From Paracyclopina nana (Eukaryota > Arthropoda > Copepoda > Cyclopoida > Cyclopettidae): 64,000 nucleotides of DNA. The DNA is taken from NCBI GenBank assembly GCA_019096065.1, contig JAGUCH010000006.1, forward strand, positions 4,112,001 to 4,176,000. The letters run 5' to 3'. Positions 32,346-42,809 of this stretch are shown here, piece by piece. Under the pieces are notes generated by a model. The model did not search any database, had not been told where the DNA came from, and worked only from the letters and a program-made list of their open reading frames with translations. A program made the position numbers and the translations under genes. Within the stretch, counting starts at the first letter, position 1. Every line of letters begins with the position of its first letter.

Positions 32346-34671
32346 ATGGCTCGTGGAAAACGAACGCACGTGGGAAATTCCATCGAGGCTAAAAATGCCT
32401 TGAAAAAGGACTTGATTGAAGACAAAGATACCGAAATTGGCGAGAAAATGGACGAGAAAGAAGACGAGGAAAATGTTGAAAAGGATGGCGACACCTCTGA
32501 CTCCAGTGTTTACTCCGAATTGGAAGAGGGTAAGATATGCTGATTTGTGCACCATCTTTTAGAATGCTATAAATTTGTTCATTTAAGATGAAGATGATTC
32601 TGAAGACGAGGACGAAGATTCTGATGACGACGAGGAGGAGGAAGACGCTGAATCCGCGGATGAAGAAGATGACAACAAGTCAATAACTGAGAATAATGAT
32701 AACGTTTCAACAGGTGAAGCAACCAAGGTTGAAAATGAGTACGAGTATGATTCCAGTGACGAGGAAGATATCAGAAACACAGTCGGAAATATCCCGATGC
32801 ATTGGTATGATGAATATGATCACATTGGGTACAACTTGGACGGGAAGAAAATCAACAAACCCAAGAGAGGCGATGAGCTCGACAATTTCTTGAACAAAAT
32901 GGACAATCCAAATTTCGGTGTGACAGTCTATGATCCGAGCACAGGTCAAGACGTAGTTTTACCGCCATCAGTGGTTGAAACCATCAAAAGGTTGCGATCG
33001 GGAAAAGTTCCTGATCCCAATTACGACATGTTTGCTGATTGGCCAGCTTGGTTCAGCTCTGAAGTCATGGAGACGCCCATAAGAGATTTGCCTGAATCGA
33101 AAAAATCCTTTTTGCCCTCCATCAGCGAGAGGAAAATTGTTGGCAAAATGGTACATGCTATCAAAATGGGGTGGATGAAGCCGACATCTCAAGTGAAAGA
33201 GGACCCGGATGACCCTAACAAAAAGACCTTTTACATGATGTGGAAGACCGATGACCAAATTGAAGGAGACGAAATTAGGAGGATCAAAGATAACATCCCT
33301 GCACCAAAAATGAAGTTGCCGGGCCATGCCGAATCTTATAATCCTCCTCCGGAATATTTGCCGACTGATCAGGAAAAAGAGCGCTGGGAAAGCCTTGCCG
33401 ACGAGCCAGGCAAAAGGAAAACCAATTTCTTGCCCAAGAAATATGATTGCCTTAGAAAGGTGCCAGCTTATGAAAGATTCATCAACGAAAGATTTGAGCG
33501 ATGTCTTGATCTTTATTTGGCTCCGAGGGCCCGTAAAATGAGGCTGACCATCCAACCAGAAGATTTAGTGCCCCAATTGCCAAAGCCACAGGACTTGCAG
33601 CCTTTCCCTCAAGTTTGCTCTTTGACTTTCAAGGGACACAAAAACATGGTGCGGACCTTGAGCATTGAGCCCAAAGGGCAATATCTCGCATCCGGAAGTG
33701 ACGATGGAACCGTCAAGATATGGGAAGTACAAAATGGCTACTGTCACAAGACTTTTGTGTTTGGAAAGACGATCATTCACTCGGTGTCTTGGTGTCCCAA
33801 TGCATCGCTCTCTGTTTTGGCAGTTGCCTACGAGGACCGTGTTGTGCTTTTGAACACAGGGCTTGGTGACAAGCTTGTGGTTGAGCAAACCGATGAGCTC
33901 CTCTCCGAGGCTCCGGATGATGCGGGCTACGTTGCTCCTGAGCGTGTCAAAGCCGCTGTCAAATGGGAGTCTGCCAAAGCCAACCCACTGTTGGGCCTTC
34001 CAAAGGAGGCCTTGATTTGCCTCACATTCTTCAAGACAGTGAAGCAAGTGACGTGGCACGGAAAGGGCGACTACTTTGCCACTGTGTTGCCCGAAGGTAG
34101 CCACCGATCTGTCCTCATTCATCAGCTAAGCAAGTGGAGGTCTCAGGTTCCTTTCAGCAAATCCAAGGGACTTGTTCAGTGCGCCCTCTTTCACCCTGTT
34201 AGGCCTTATTTGCTTGTGGCAACTCAACGCCACGTGAGAATCTACAATTTGAGCAAATTAGAGCTGGCCAAAAAACTGCAGAGCGGTGCCAAGTGGATAT
34301 CGTCGATTGCGATTCATCCGCACGGAGACAACATATTGTTGGGCACATACGACAAAAAAGTTCAGTGGTTTGATTTGGACTTGAGCACGAAGCCATACCA
34401 GGTCTTGAGGTATCATATCAATGCTGTTCGTAGCGTTGCCTATCACCTCAGGTATCCTCTCTTTGCCTCTTGCTCTGATGATACGAATATTGTTGTGTCC
34501 CATGGAATGGTGTACAACGACTTGCTGCAGAACCCAACGATCGTGCCAGTCAAGCAGCTCAAAGGTCACACCCAGTATGACGATTTTGGAGTGATGAACA
34601 TTGTCTGGCATCCTCATCAACCTTGGCTCTTTTCCTCTGGAGCTGACGGCTACATTAAGTTGTGGACATGA
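32346..34671 (+). CDS. BOP1: Ribosome biogenesis protein BOP1
   Basis: A component of the nucleolar PeBoW complex (PES1-BOP1-WDR12), needed for 28S/5.8S rRNA maturation and 60S assembly. Exons 32346-32529 and 32588-34671 (58-bp intron, phase 1) encode 755 residues; human BOP1 has 746. The first ~125 residues are a long acidic, glutamate/aspartate-rich region typical of nucleolar proteins. The BOP1NT domain follows from about residue 132, with HWYDEYDHIGYNLDGKKI, then FADWPAWFSSEVMETPI and FLPKKYDCLRKVPAYERFI. From about residue 400 a WD40 propeller runs to the end, with SGSDDGTVKIWEV, ASCSDDTNIVV and SSGADGYIKLW. The frame is complete and no key region is missing. Confidence 0.97.
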
Positions 34672-34675
34672 TTAT

Positions 34676-34681
34676 AATAAA
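34676..34681 (+). terminator. Poly(A) signal AATAAA, BOP1
   Basis: AATAAA begins 5 nt after the stop codon (TGA 34669-34671), implying a 3' UTR of only a few tens of nucleotides. Confidence 0.6.
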
Positions 34682-34779
34682 TTTGAATATTATGTTATTT
34701 TGTATTGCTTTCAGTCTAAGAGCCATTTTTTTCTGTCTATTTTAGGAGAATGAACGGCTGCATGCCTAGTGGAATTCCT

Positions 34780-34785
34780 TTTATT
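34780..34785 (-). terminator. Poly(A) signal AATAAA, LRR gene
   Basis: Reads AATAAA on the minus strand, about 125 nt after the LRR stop codon. It lies about 100 bp from the BOP1 signal on the other strand, so the two convergent genes end close together. Confidence 0.5.
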
Positions 34786-34910
34786 CAGGTAGGACACAAA
34801 TTGATGTAATAGCAGCTTTTGAGCGCGGTACTTCTTAGCAAATTATGAGTTGGCATAAAAGGGCTTTTCCTTTTGAAGGTGTTAGCAAAACATCAATCAC
34901 ATTCATAGGC

Positions 34911-36701
34911 TTACAGTAGGCTAACTTCTCTTAGAATTTCTTCAAATGCTCGGTCACCAACAACAGCAATTTGGTCAGCATGGTCATCATCAATGGCCTG
35001 ATCAGCTACCTCCACTCGCCGTTTTGATCTTTCACTCAGGAAAGGGATTCCCTTTGAGGCTCTTTCCTCTGATGTTGACATTCCATCATGAAGTGTGATT
35101 TCCCTGTTGTTTTTGATGATATGCTGCTGGATGGCTGTGATTGATTGTGGGCTGAGCATGAGCAAATCAAGGCCCCAAATGTGCTTTAACTTTGGGCACT
35201 GATCTACGATGAAAAGCATTGTTTCCAGACTCACTTCCCACTGGAAGCATTGGAGGTTCTCCAGGTTTTTCAAGCATCCATCCCTAGCCATTCGTAGCAT
35301 CATTACATCAAAAGCTCCGGAAGGAATGCCCAATTGATGAATGTATATCGTGAGTGACTTTAATTGGCCCTCTCCAGCTGAGGTCAATAGAGTCTCAATT
35401 AGGCAAAGTGAAACGTCTCCATCAATTGTAAGGGCTTCTAGGTTGGGGAAGAAATTTGGGCCCCTGAATTTGTAGACTCTGGAGAACAAGTCGCGGTGGT
35501 AAAGTGTAATAGTGAGTTGTTTCATAGCTCTGCTCCATTCTCCCAGTTTCTCCAGAAATTCAACATCGATGCCAATCATCTTGGGATTCTTCAGCACCAA
35601 TTTGGTGAGGCTGGAGAAGCATGCTTGGTAGTATTTTTCGTCCCTCGCATGCCATGTGTAATTCTCCAGTGTGAGACTATCAAGGCTTCTCATTCTGGTG
35701 AGAGCCTCTGCACAATCTCTGCCTTGATCCTCAATTACCAGCTCTTTTATGTCTGGACAGAGTGAGGTGGCTGACATCAGGAAATCCCTGTCTGGAAAAC
35801 GCGTGTGCAAATATGTCAATTTGTATGTGAGGGAGTTCACGTTGATTCCATGGACGTATTTGATGCCCTCTCTTAGCAAATATGGTTCGCACATCAATAG
35901 CGTCAGCCTTGGTAGACTAATGAGTAAATTGGCCACTCCTTTGCCTGGATAGAAGTCACATTAAATACGATATCTAGCCTATCTTAATGCAGGAAAGGTA
36001 CCTGTGATACCAAAGTATCTGTCTTCATAGTCGTACTCGTCACCAGCATCGTTGAGTATAATGGTTGTCAATTTAGAGCAATTGGCCAGGAAGGCCAATC
36101 CATGATCGGTTGTCATCATCTCAGAGTCTTCCTCTGCATCTAAAACTTCCAGATTCTTGCAACTAGTTCCTATCACAGCCAATAATTGGTCGGTGCAGCA
36201 GTTGGACAATTTCAAGTGCGTCAAAAAAGACAGGCTGCCAACAAAGGCCAGGAATTGCGGCAGCAAAGCCACGTGGCGATTGATGTCGAAAAACAAGTAT
36301 AGCGTGGTCAGTTTGGTCAAATTGTAGCCAGCCTCCAATACCAGAGGGAGTGTTTTAGAATTGACCTCCAACACTCGTAACAGCGGATGAAGTATGACTT
36401 CGGTGCAATTCGGTTCTCTCTTGTACATTTCTAGCACAATGTCGTTGTACATGTGTGGCATGGTAGTCAGGTAGTTTTGCAATTGGCGGATGCCATGCCT
36501 TTTAAAAGCTTTTGGCTCCAGGTTTGGGATGCACGTGAAGGGCCATCCCAGCCACCCCAAGCGGCCTCCGGATTGGATCCTCCGCACGGCCTTCAAGGAC
36601 ATGTGCACTATTTTTTCGAGGCATAGGGACACCAGGGATTGAGGTGGCCGATGAGTGAGTAGTGCATTTGGCAATTCAAAGTCTTGACAGCAGCTCGCCA
36701 T
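34911..36701 (-). CDS. Leucine-rich-repeat protein of unknown function
   Basis: Exons 36701-36002 and 35944-34911 (57-bp intron, phase 1) give 577 residues. The start is the first ATG of the frame, at 36701. Irregular leucine-rich repeats run through most of the protein, for example LTKLTTLYLFF, LTHLKLSNC, LEVLDAEE, LTTIILNDAGD, LDSLTLENY, LTKLVLKNPK, LEALTIDGD and LKSLTIYIH. They resemble the cysteine-containing repeats of F-box/LRR proteins. Residues ~22-40 (PPQSLVSLCLEKIVHMSLK) sit where an F-box would be but are too degenerate to call one. There is no signal peptide or membrane helix, so the protein is probably cytosolic or nuclear. The C-terminal ~60 residues are charged. It lies 101 bp downstream of the kelch gene on the same strand. 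I do not recognise an orthologue. Confidence 0.85.
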
Positions 36702-36802
36702 TTTTGCTGAAATATCCTCGCGCACTCACACGTGCGTGATGGCACGGTCGGTCCTTTGGTGAAGAAGGGAGAGAAAGCCCTGCTTTCTACTCGGCTTCTT
36801 CG

Positions 36803-38336
36803 TTACGTGGTGGGGTACAGAATTGCCACAGGATTTGAACTGGGAATTTTCGGATGAGCTTGAAAGTTTTGCCAGCCTTTTTGGAAGTCAAATGTTAGAA
36901 TTTGCTCCGGATAGGGCTGAGGTCCGAATACATTGCCGCCGAACCAGAAAGCCCTTGGACCTGCTCCAATTAGGGTGCCTATACGCGTATACAATATGTT
37001 AGCATGAAAAAGTTAACTAGAAAAGTTCGTCCTTGAGGCGGAATGATTGATTCCTCCCCTCGTGCCCTGCGTATTACCTTCTTCAATGGCAAAAGGCAAT
37101 TTGTGGTCTATTACTGTCCAATTGCCAGTGAAATCGTAATTAATGTTGAAAATGGCTGTATCTGTGACCGGCTCAAAAACGCCGATTTCCACCATCTTTC
37201 TGCCTCCACTCATGACAAGTGTCCTAATTATGAATGCAGTACTTAGGTGAAGATAAGTGACCTATCTATAAGTACAGTAATAAGCTACTTTGAGTCAGTG
37301 GACGTTTGCACAATGGCACAGCTCATGGACGCCCAGGGGAAGGGAAGGTCAGCAATTTTAGTGTACACATCGTTGCTGATGTCGTAAATGTAAGTCTCTG
37401 AAGTGGCCTCTGTTACAGATGTTTTCCCTCCTGAAACGAACAGGACACAATTAAAAATTGATATAACGTGCTACTTCAGACAGCAACAACTCTCTTTCGA
37501 GAGAGGATGGCCTTTGTCTAAAAGCTTTCATATATTTGAAAGAAGAAAAGTTGCGTGAAAATGTCTTGCAAATTAATTTCCTTTCTTATAGAAAAAAGCT
37601 TCCGTAGAATTCTTTGAAAATGCTGCTACCTGCCAAAATGAGGAATTTATCGTCTATCCCTTGGTAGCAGTGCGACTCCACTGGATTGGGCAATTTTTTT
37701 GACAGTGACCATGACCTCGAGGTTATGTTCCATGCATCCACGCGGGATTGGAAAGCTAGTCGCAGAAATACGAGCTGAGTTAGTATACGTATATTCATAT
37801 AGTGAGCGTGGATGACTTGGAGCAATTTCCTTACCAAAATGTTCATCTAATCCACCGGAAATCAATATGGTGTCCCCTACTAGTGCAGTTTCTCCATAGA
37901 AGTGGAACGAAGTCAAAGGCTCGAAAGCCTCAATTTCTCGAAGAACGCGGTTGGTTGTGTCAAGCTTTCGTAGATTGATGGTCGGGTCCATCGAAGTTAT
38001 CACATACAGCTCATTTTGATAGAAGAAGCCACCGCTGCCAAAGTCCATCACATCTGGCACAAATTCAATATTGAATATTCTGCTAGCAAAGTCACTCAGA
38101 GAAATTTCGTAGGCTTGCAAGTTCCTGAAAATGACCACAATCTTGAGGTTAAGGCTGTCATACAAAGCTGGTATTTTGATGGTAGAAAAAGCCTCTGGAG
38201 CTCTCAGTTCACTTTTGAGCAGCACTTTTGGGTCACTTTCGTAGTTGGAAATGAGCAGCACCACTTGCACAAATATGAGGACGCAAAAGGCCACAAATAT
38301 GGTGAATCCGACGATATCTTGTATTTTCGGAGCCAT
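36803..38336 (-). CDS. Membrane-anchored kelch-repeat beta-propeller protein
   Basis: Five exons (38336-37835, 37755-37630, 37430-37289, 37223-37078, 36978-36803) joined in consistent phase give 363 residues. A short N-terminus is followed by one hydrophobic helix (~9-30). With no cleavage site evident, this suggests a type II membrane protein with its bulk outside the cytosol or in the lumen. At least four kelch-type blades are marked by a hydrophobic run plus GG: ILISGG, LILAGG, LVMSGG and FWFGG. Tryptophan/tyrosine-containing strands such as VDAWNITSRSWS and TYIYDISNDVYTKI follow some of them. Several N-x-S/T sites are present. It resembles kelch or galactose-oxidase-like propellers in general; I do not recognise a specific family or catalytic residues. 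Most exon joins fall in or next to GG blade motifs, as in blade-duplicated genes. Confidence 0.8.
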
Positions 38337-40128
38337 TTCCCGCGCCCGTTTGTTGCTGCTCCGCGCTCATGCAAAGTCAACGTTAGACTGAATGTGAGTG
38401 ACTAGCTTTCTTGCATATTACTTTTTATTACGAGTAGGTATATAGCATAAAATGGGAGCAATAATGCGTGCTCATTTAACTTGACCGAGAAGCCGACTTA
38501 AACGACTTAAAAATCAATATTATACCTTGCTACTTATTTGTGCTGCTTGAAGCAGAGCGTGTAACGTAGAATATTCAAAATGACTTCTGCTTGGGTAAAT
38601 ATTTCAATATTTCGTTCATAGCATACAACACCTGACTGTGATGCCCTGGAGCTTAGGTCTGAGAAAAAATACCAAAAAAATAAAAAAAAAAATATGTAAT
38701 GCTTGAAAGGAGATTGAATCAACGTAGCTAGTTTTTAGTTTCTTCTGCTGGTTTTTTTCCAAGTTTGGGACATTTTAAAGTCTCCATGAATAGATCGAAG
38801 CTATTTAGCCAAAATTGTAGTTGAGGCAACTGAAATCCCAACCTCGGAAGGCAATTTTGGGGACAGTTTTAACATAAGTTTTTGTTGCCTCAAAAAATGC
38901 TTCCAGTTTTGATATGAAGCCACCAATTTTTTTTACATTCTAGACTTTATAGATCGAGGAAAGACGTGAATTCATATACTATATAATGAAATATTTGCGT
39001 TGCTCTTTGACAGCCAATGCAGAAAAAGTTTTGTGGCTTTAAAAGAGTTCAAGCCGACTTGATATTTAGCTCACGTATTTAGACCTGGTGCTTTGTGTGA
39101 ACCAAAACTGCTGCATTCAGATTAATTACAGGTCTGAAATGATTGTAGAGAAGCGCTATAGGTATAATACTGGGATTGTTTGGTGCCTCACTGACAATGC
39201 CTGCACACATAATAATGGGAGTAGCTCAGAAAAATTATTAGAGTTGACAAATGGACAATAGCAAGTCAGTAATGCATTGAGAATTAATTGCTTTCCTGTG
39301 CTTTCTAATTGCTTGAGAAGCAACAAAGTAATCAAGACTACATATTCAAGGCAACAATCATTCGGATTATCCGGCTTACGCCTGCTTTTTCCGGGATGCA
39401 TCTTGATTATTCTTGATTATTATTAAGGTAAAACTACAAGTTCTTTATCAACTCCAAATATTGAGGTTCCTGGTACTTCGTCGCGTCCAGAATCAGTCAG
39501 TGTCAATTTACAACTACCATTTTTTGCAGGAATACCTGCGCAATTTTTCTGAATGTGCGGCATAGTAAAAAATCGTATAGTAAGTACTTCTTTGTACGTC
39601 CACGCACTCAAATTATCGTACCAAACAAATAACTAGTTTTCTACAGAGAAGACAAACACTCGAAAGTTGAAAGCCTTTTCCAAAATGAAACCACAACGAT
39701 GGTAGCTTTTGTAGTATATCCATTTGTACATACATGTCTACTGGTGTAGCCATAGTTCACAGATTATGACCCAAATGATCCCAACTCGAGTGCATTAATG
39801 ATATCTATATCTATTAATAATTAGGATGCCGCAGAATCACTTCATGTATGTTGTACGCCCCTTTTGGCAGACCCAGCAAAGTGCGATTCGCGCCAAAAAC
39901 GCTACTGTAGCGCATATAACTAACTCTATGATTTTTCCCATATACTAGGCAGCTCCCAACTTGCATCGTAGCAGTGTGCAACTATATACGTACCGTGCAG
40001 GTCCTTTCTTCTGCTGCTGTAGTGCTTGTACTATGAGCTAGTCAGCGAGAGGAGGAGAGAGAGCCAACAACAGCCTGAAATAATCGATAAGCTAAGCTGA
40101 CTGACGTTTGTGTCACAACGCCGGCGAA
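38337..40128. other. Divergent intergenic region, kelch gene / NCKIPSD
   Basis: About 1.8 kb of AT-rich DNA that should include both promoters. A short minus-strand frame at 39423-39611 has protein-like composition but no recognisable family or convincing splice partners. A purine-rich GAGAGGAGGAGAGAGAG tract lies about 80 bp before the NCKIPSD start. Confidence 0.45.
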
Positions 40129-42809
40129 ATGTACAGGGCACTATTTACCTTCAAAAAGACTCACCCCACGAGCCTGGGATTCGAGGAAAATGACCTCTTC
40201 ATCGAGCTACCTGGAGCCTCAGCTGATAAAAACTGGTACTATGTCATCAACCTCCAGGGACAGTCTGGGTATGTGCCCAAAAATTATGTGGAGAAGAAGG
40301 ATGTGACTCAGGAGGAAATGAAGAAAACTGTGGAGGATGTCAAGGAGAGAATCAAGGTCCTGAGCCATCTTGGCAACAGGGAAAAGGGAGAGCTGATGGC
40401 TAAAGTGGATCGATCCAGGATCAACTTTGAAAAGTCCCTGCCTCAACCTGCTGCCTTTCTGGTGAATGTGACAGTTAATCAGCAACAGCAGCAGGCACCG
40501 CAACAGCCCTCAGCAGCTCCCACTAAGTCAGGATCGAGCTCAAGATCTTCCACTCCTCCGAAATTTTGCAAGAAGAGGGCAGCTCCAAAGCCTCCTGCTG
40601 TTAATTCCATGAAGGCCTCGCCATCTGCCAGCAACTCAAGAGAAGCTTCGCCCTCGTCCTCTGGAGTTTCCGAAGATGCTATACAAACAGTTGTGGAACA
40701 CCAGAAGCAGCTACAACAAAAACAGTAAGACAGCTAAAAAACGAGCATTGTGTCTTCAATGACCTCAAATTATAGCCAGTGTTTCAAGTAGAATTAAGCA
40801 TTTTCAGCTACAAAGTCAGCCGTGAAAAATCCAATCTATTTTTCTTTTTAATGTATTCAGCCATAGTGTAAACAGCCTCAAGTCATGGCACCTATTTCAG
40901 TAGAGCTAATTCATTGCAGTCGACTTACTACAAGTAAATAGTGATTTTTGATAAAATTGATGGGATGAAATGGCATATTTGTAAACTAACATTTTGGATT
41001 TTTTCAGAGTTGCATCTAGGCAAAATTCGCATTCCCAACGAAGAACTTCCTCCTCTACCTCGGATCCGAATGAGGTCGAGCTCCGGACTCATGTGCGCGA
41101 GCTCATTGAGACGATTCGTAACCAAACAGGGCTGAGCTATAACGTAGCCCAGGCAACAATTCATTCAGTTTTGAGCTATGTCACGACGAATTTTTCCCGA
41201 CTCGATCGCAATATCCCAGCCTTGCTCTGCGAGCTGGAACACTCCAGCGCAGAACTGCTGAAAGAGCCAAAAGATGTGGCTGTCAGTGCAGACTCGAAAG
41301 CCCTCGAAAAGTTATTCGAAGAGCTAACGAGGTGCAAGGAAGATGACCAGCAGCGTAATTGGATGCTTTACGAGGACGAGTCAAGGATTCGCAATTTGCT
41401 CAATCACGTGTGCGACCGGCTGCAAAATGCCCCCAGATCCGCAAGCCTGCACGTGCTAAAACGCTTCAAATACTTCTACGTCAATAACCTCATCGAGTAC
41501 TTCCAAATGGAGGCCCGTTGGCCGATCCGGAGGCTGTTAATTGAGGCATTTCTCCTCATGTGCTCCATGGACTCGAACATCATCTCCTTGATGCTGAGCT
41601 CAGTGCTACCCTTGGAGCTGGTGCAAGATATTTATCAGACCAAGGTATATGCTCAATCTTTTCTGCAGAGCTATGCAGCTTTTTTCTGTCCTAGGGGATA
41701 CATTCCCAAAACACTGACAAAGCAATGCACTTTCTCCAATTTGGGTCAAGAGACAACACATCAGATCACGCCGAGTTGATTACTCTTTGCTTGCTATATT
41801 GTTAGAATGCAAAATAGCTGGAAGGATGGTGATAATTCATGCTTGAATAGGCATTTTGCAAAATGGGTTTTAAGGCAAAAATAGCGTGTAATAGCCCACC
41901 TGTCTGCAAATCTGACCTTGAGTTTTGCGTTGTTTATTGTACAGCAACCCTATTTACAATTATTAGCAACGCCTCTCATATGGTAGTTTTTCGCCAACAA
42001 TATACTATATGTGGGCAAGTTGTTGCAAACTTATGTATTCCACTCACGCGCAGATAGCAACTTTTCAATGCAGAAATTTCATGGTCAAACCACTATGTAA
42101 TTTTTTTTGGCAGGATGTGGAACGTTTAAGATCCAACGGATTGCTTCTCACTGTTGTCATGTGCAAAGGAGAACCACTGCCAGTGCACTATTTTGACCAG
42201 ATTGGTCGCACTTTCGTCGACTATCTCATCGACTACATCGAAGACCCTCCAAGCCGAGAATTTGAGGTTGAAGTGAGTGACGTTTTCATCGGCGTCTTAC
42301 TGGCCTACAACCTTCAGTTCCGAGATGCCAGGGACAATGTGCTGATTCAAACCTTGGCCAGAAGAATCAATGCAAAAACCTTCATCGAGAAAATCCTTTT
42401 GCTACTCAACCGAGAAGATGATCCCACTGCCATAATCGATGGGGAATTCACCGATACTGGAGCCACGTACAAACAGCCAGAAGAGGTGCACTCCACTCAA
42501 AAAGTCATCATGGACATTTTTAAGGACAGGGATTGCCACAAGCTTTTTTACACGAACGACCTCTACGTCTTGATTGACATCATTGTCCGCCAGCTTTGTG
42601 ATTTGAGCTATGAAGATCCTAGACGGTCGAGCTACGTTGATATGTGTGAACTCGTTTTGAGGCACTCCAACTATGACGAGCATTTGCACCGTTTTAAGGA
42701 TCTTGAACATTGCTTTTTGCGCATCCTGGAAGAAGAGGACTCAAAGGACAGGCGAAAGATCAATGAGATTTGCAAAGAGATTAGTGCCTTTTCCAGCATG
42801 GCGGGCTAA
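40129..42809 (+). CDS. NCKIPSD: SPIN90 / NCK-interacting SH3 protein homologue
   Basis: Regulator of actin assembly; SPIN90/Dip1 family proteins activate Arp2/3 to form linear filaments. Exons 40129-40724, 41008-41644 and 42114-42809 (introns 283 and 469 bp) give 642 residues. An N-terminal SH3 domain (~1-58) has the typical ALFTF, NDLFIEL, NWYYV and GYVPKNYVE pattern. A serine/proline/glutamine-rich linker (~115-215) contains PPKFCKKRAAPKPP. The C-terminal leucine-rich SPIN90/Ldb17 domain spans ~300-640, with DQQRNWMLYEDES, EYFQMEARWPIRRLLIEAF, CSMDSNIISLMLSSVLPLEL and KILLLLNREDDP, all close to the human protein. The start at 40129 is chosen because MYRAL matches the human N-terminus; the upstream in-frame codons do not. 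The family identification is firm. Confidence 0.93.

Noticed and set aside
39423-39611. Minus-strand frame of 62 codons between the kelch gene and NCKIPSD
   Set aside because: Composition is mildly protein-like but there is no family match, no good splice partner and no neighbouring exon.
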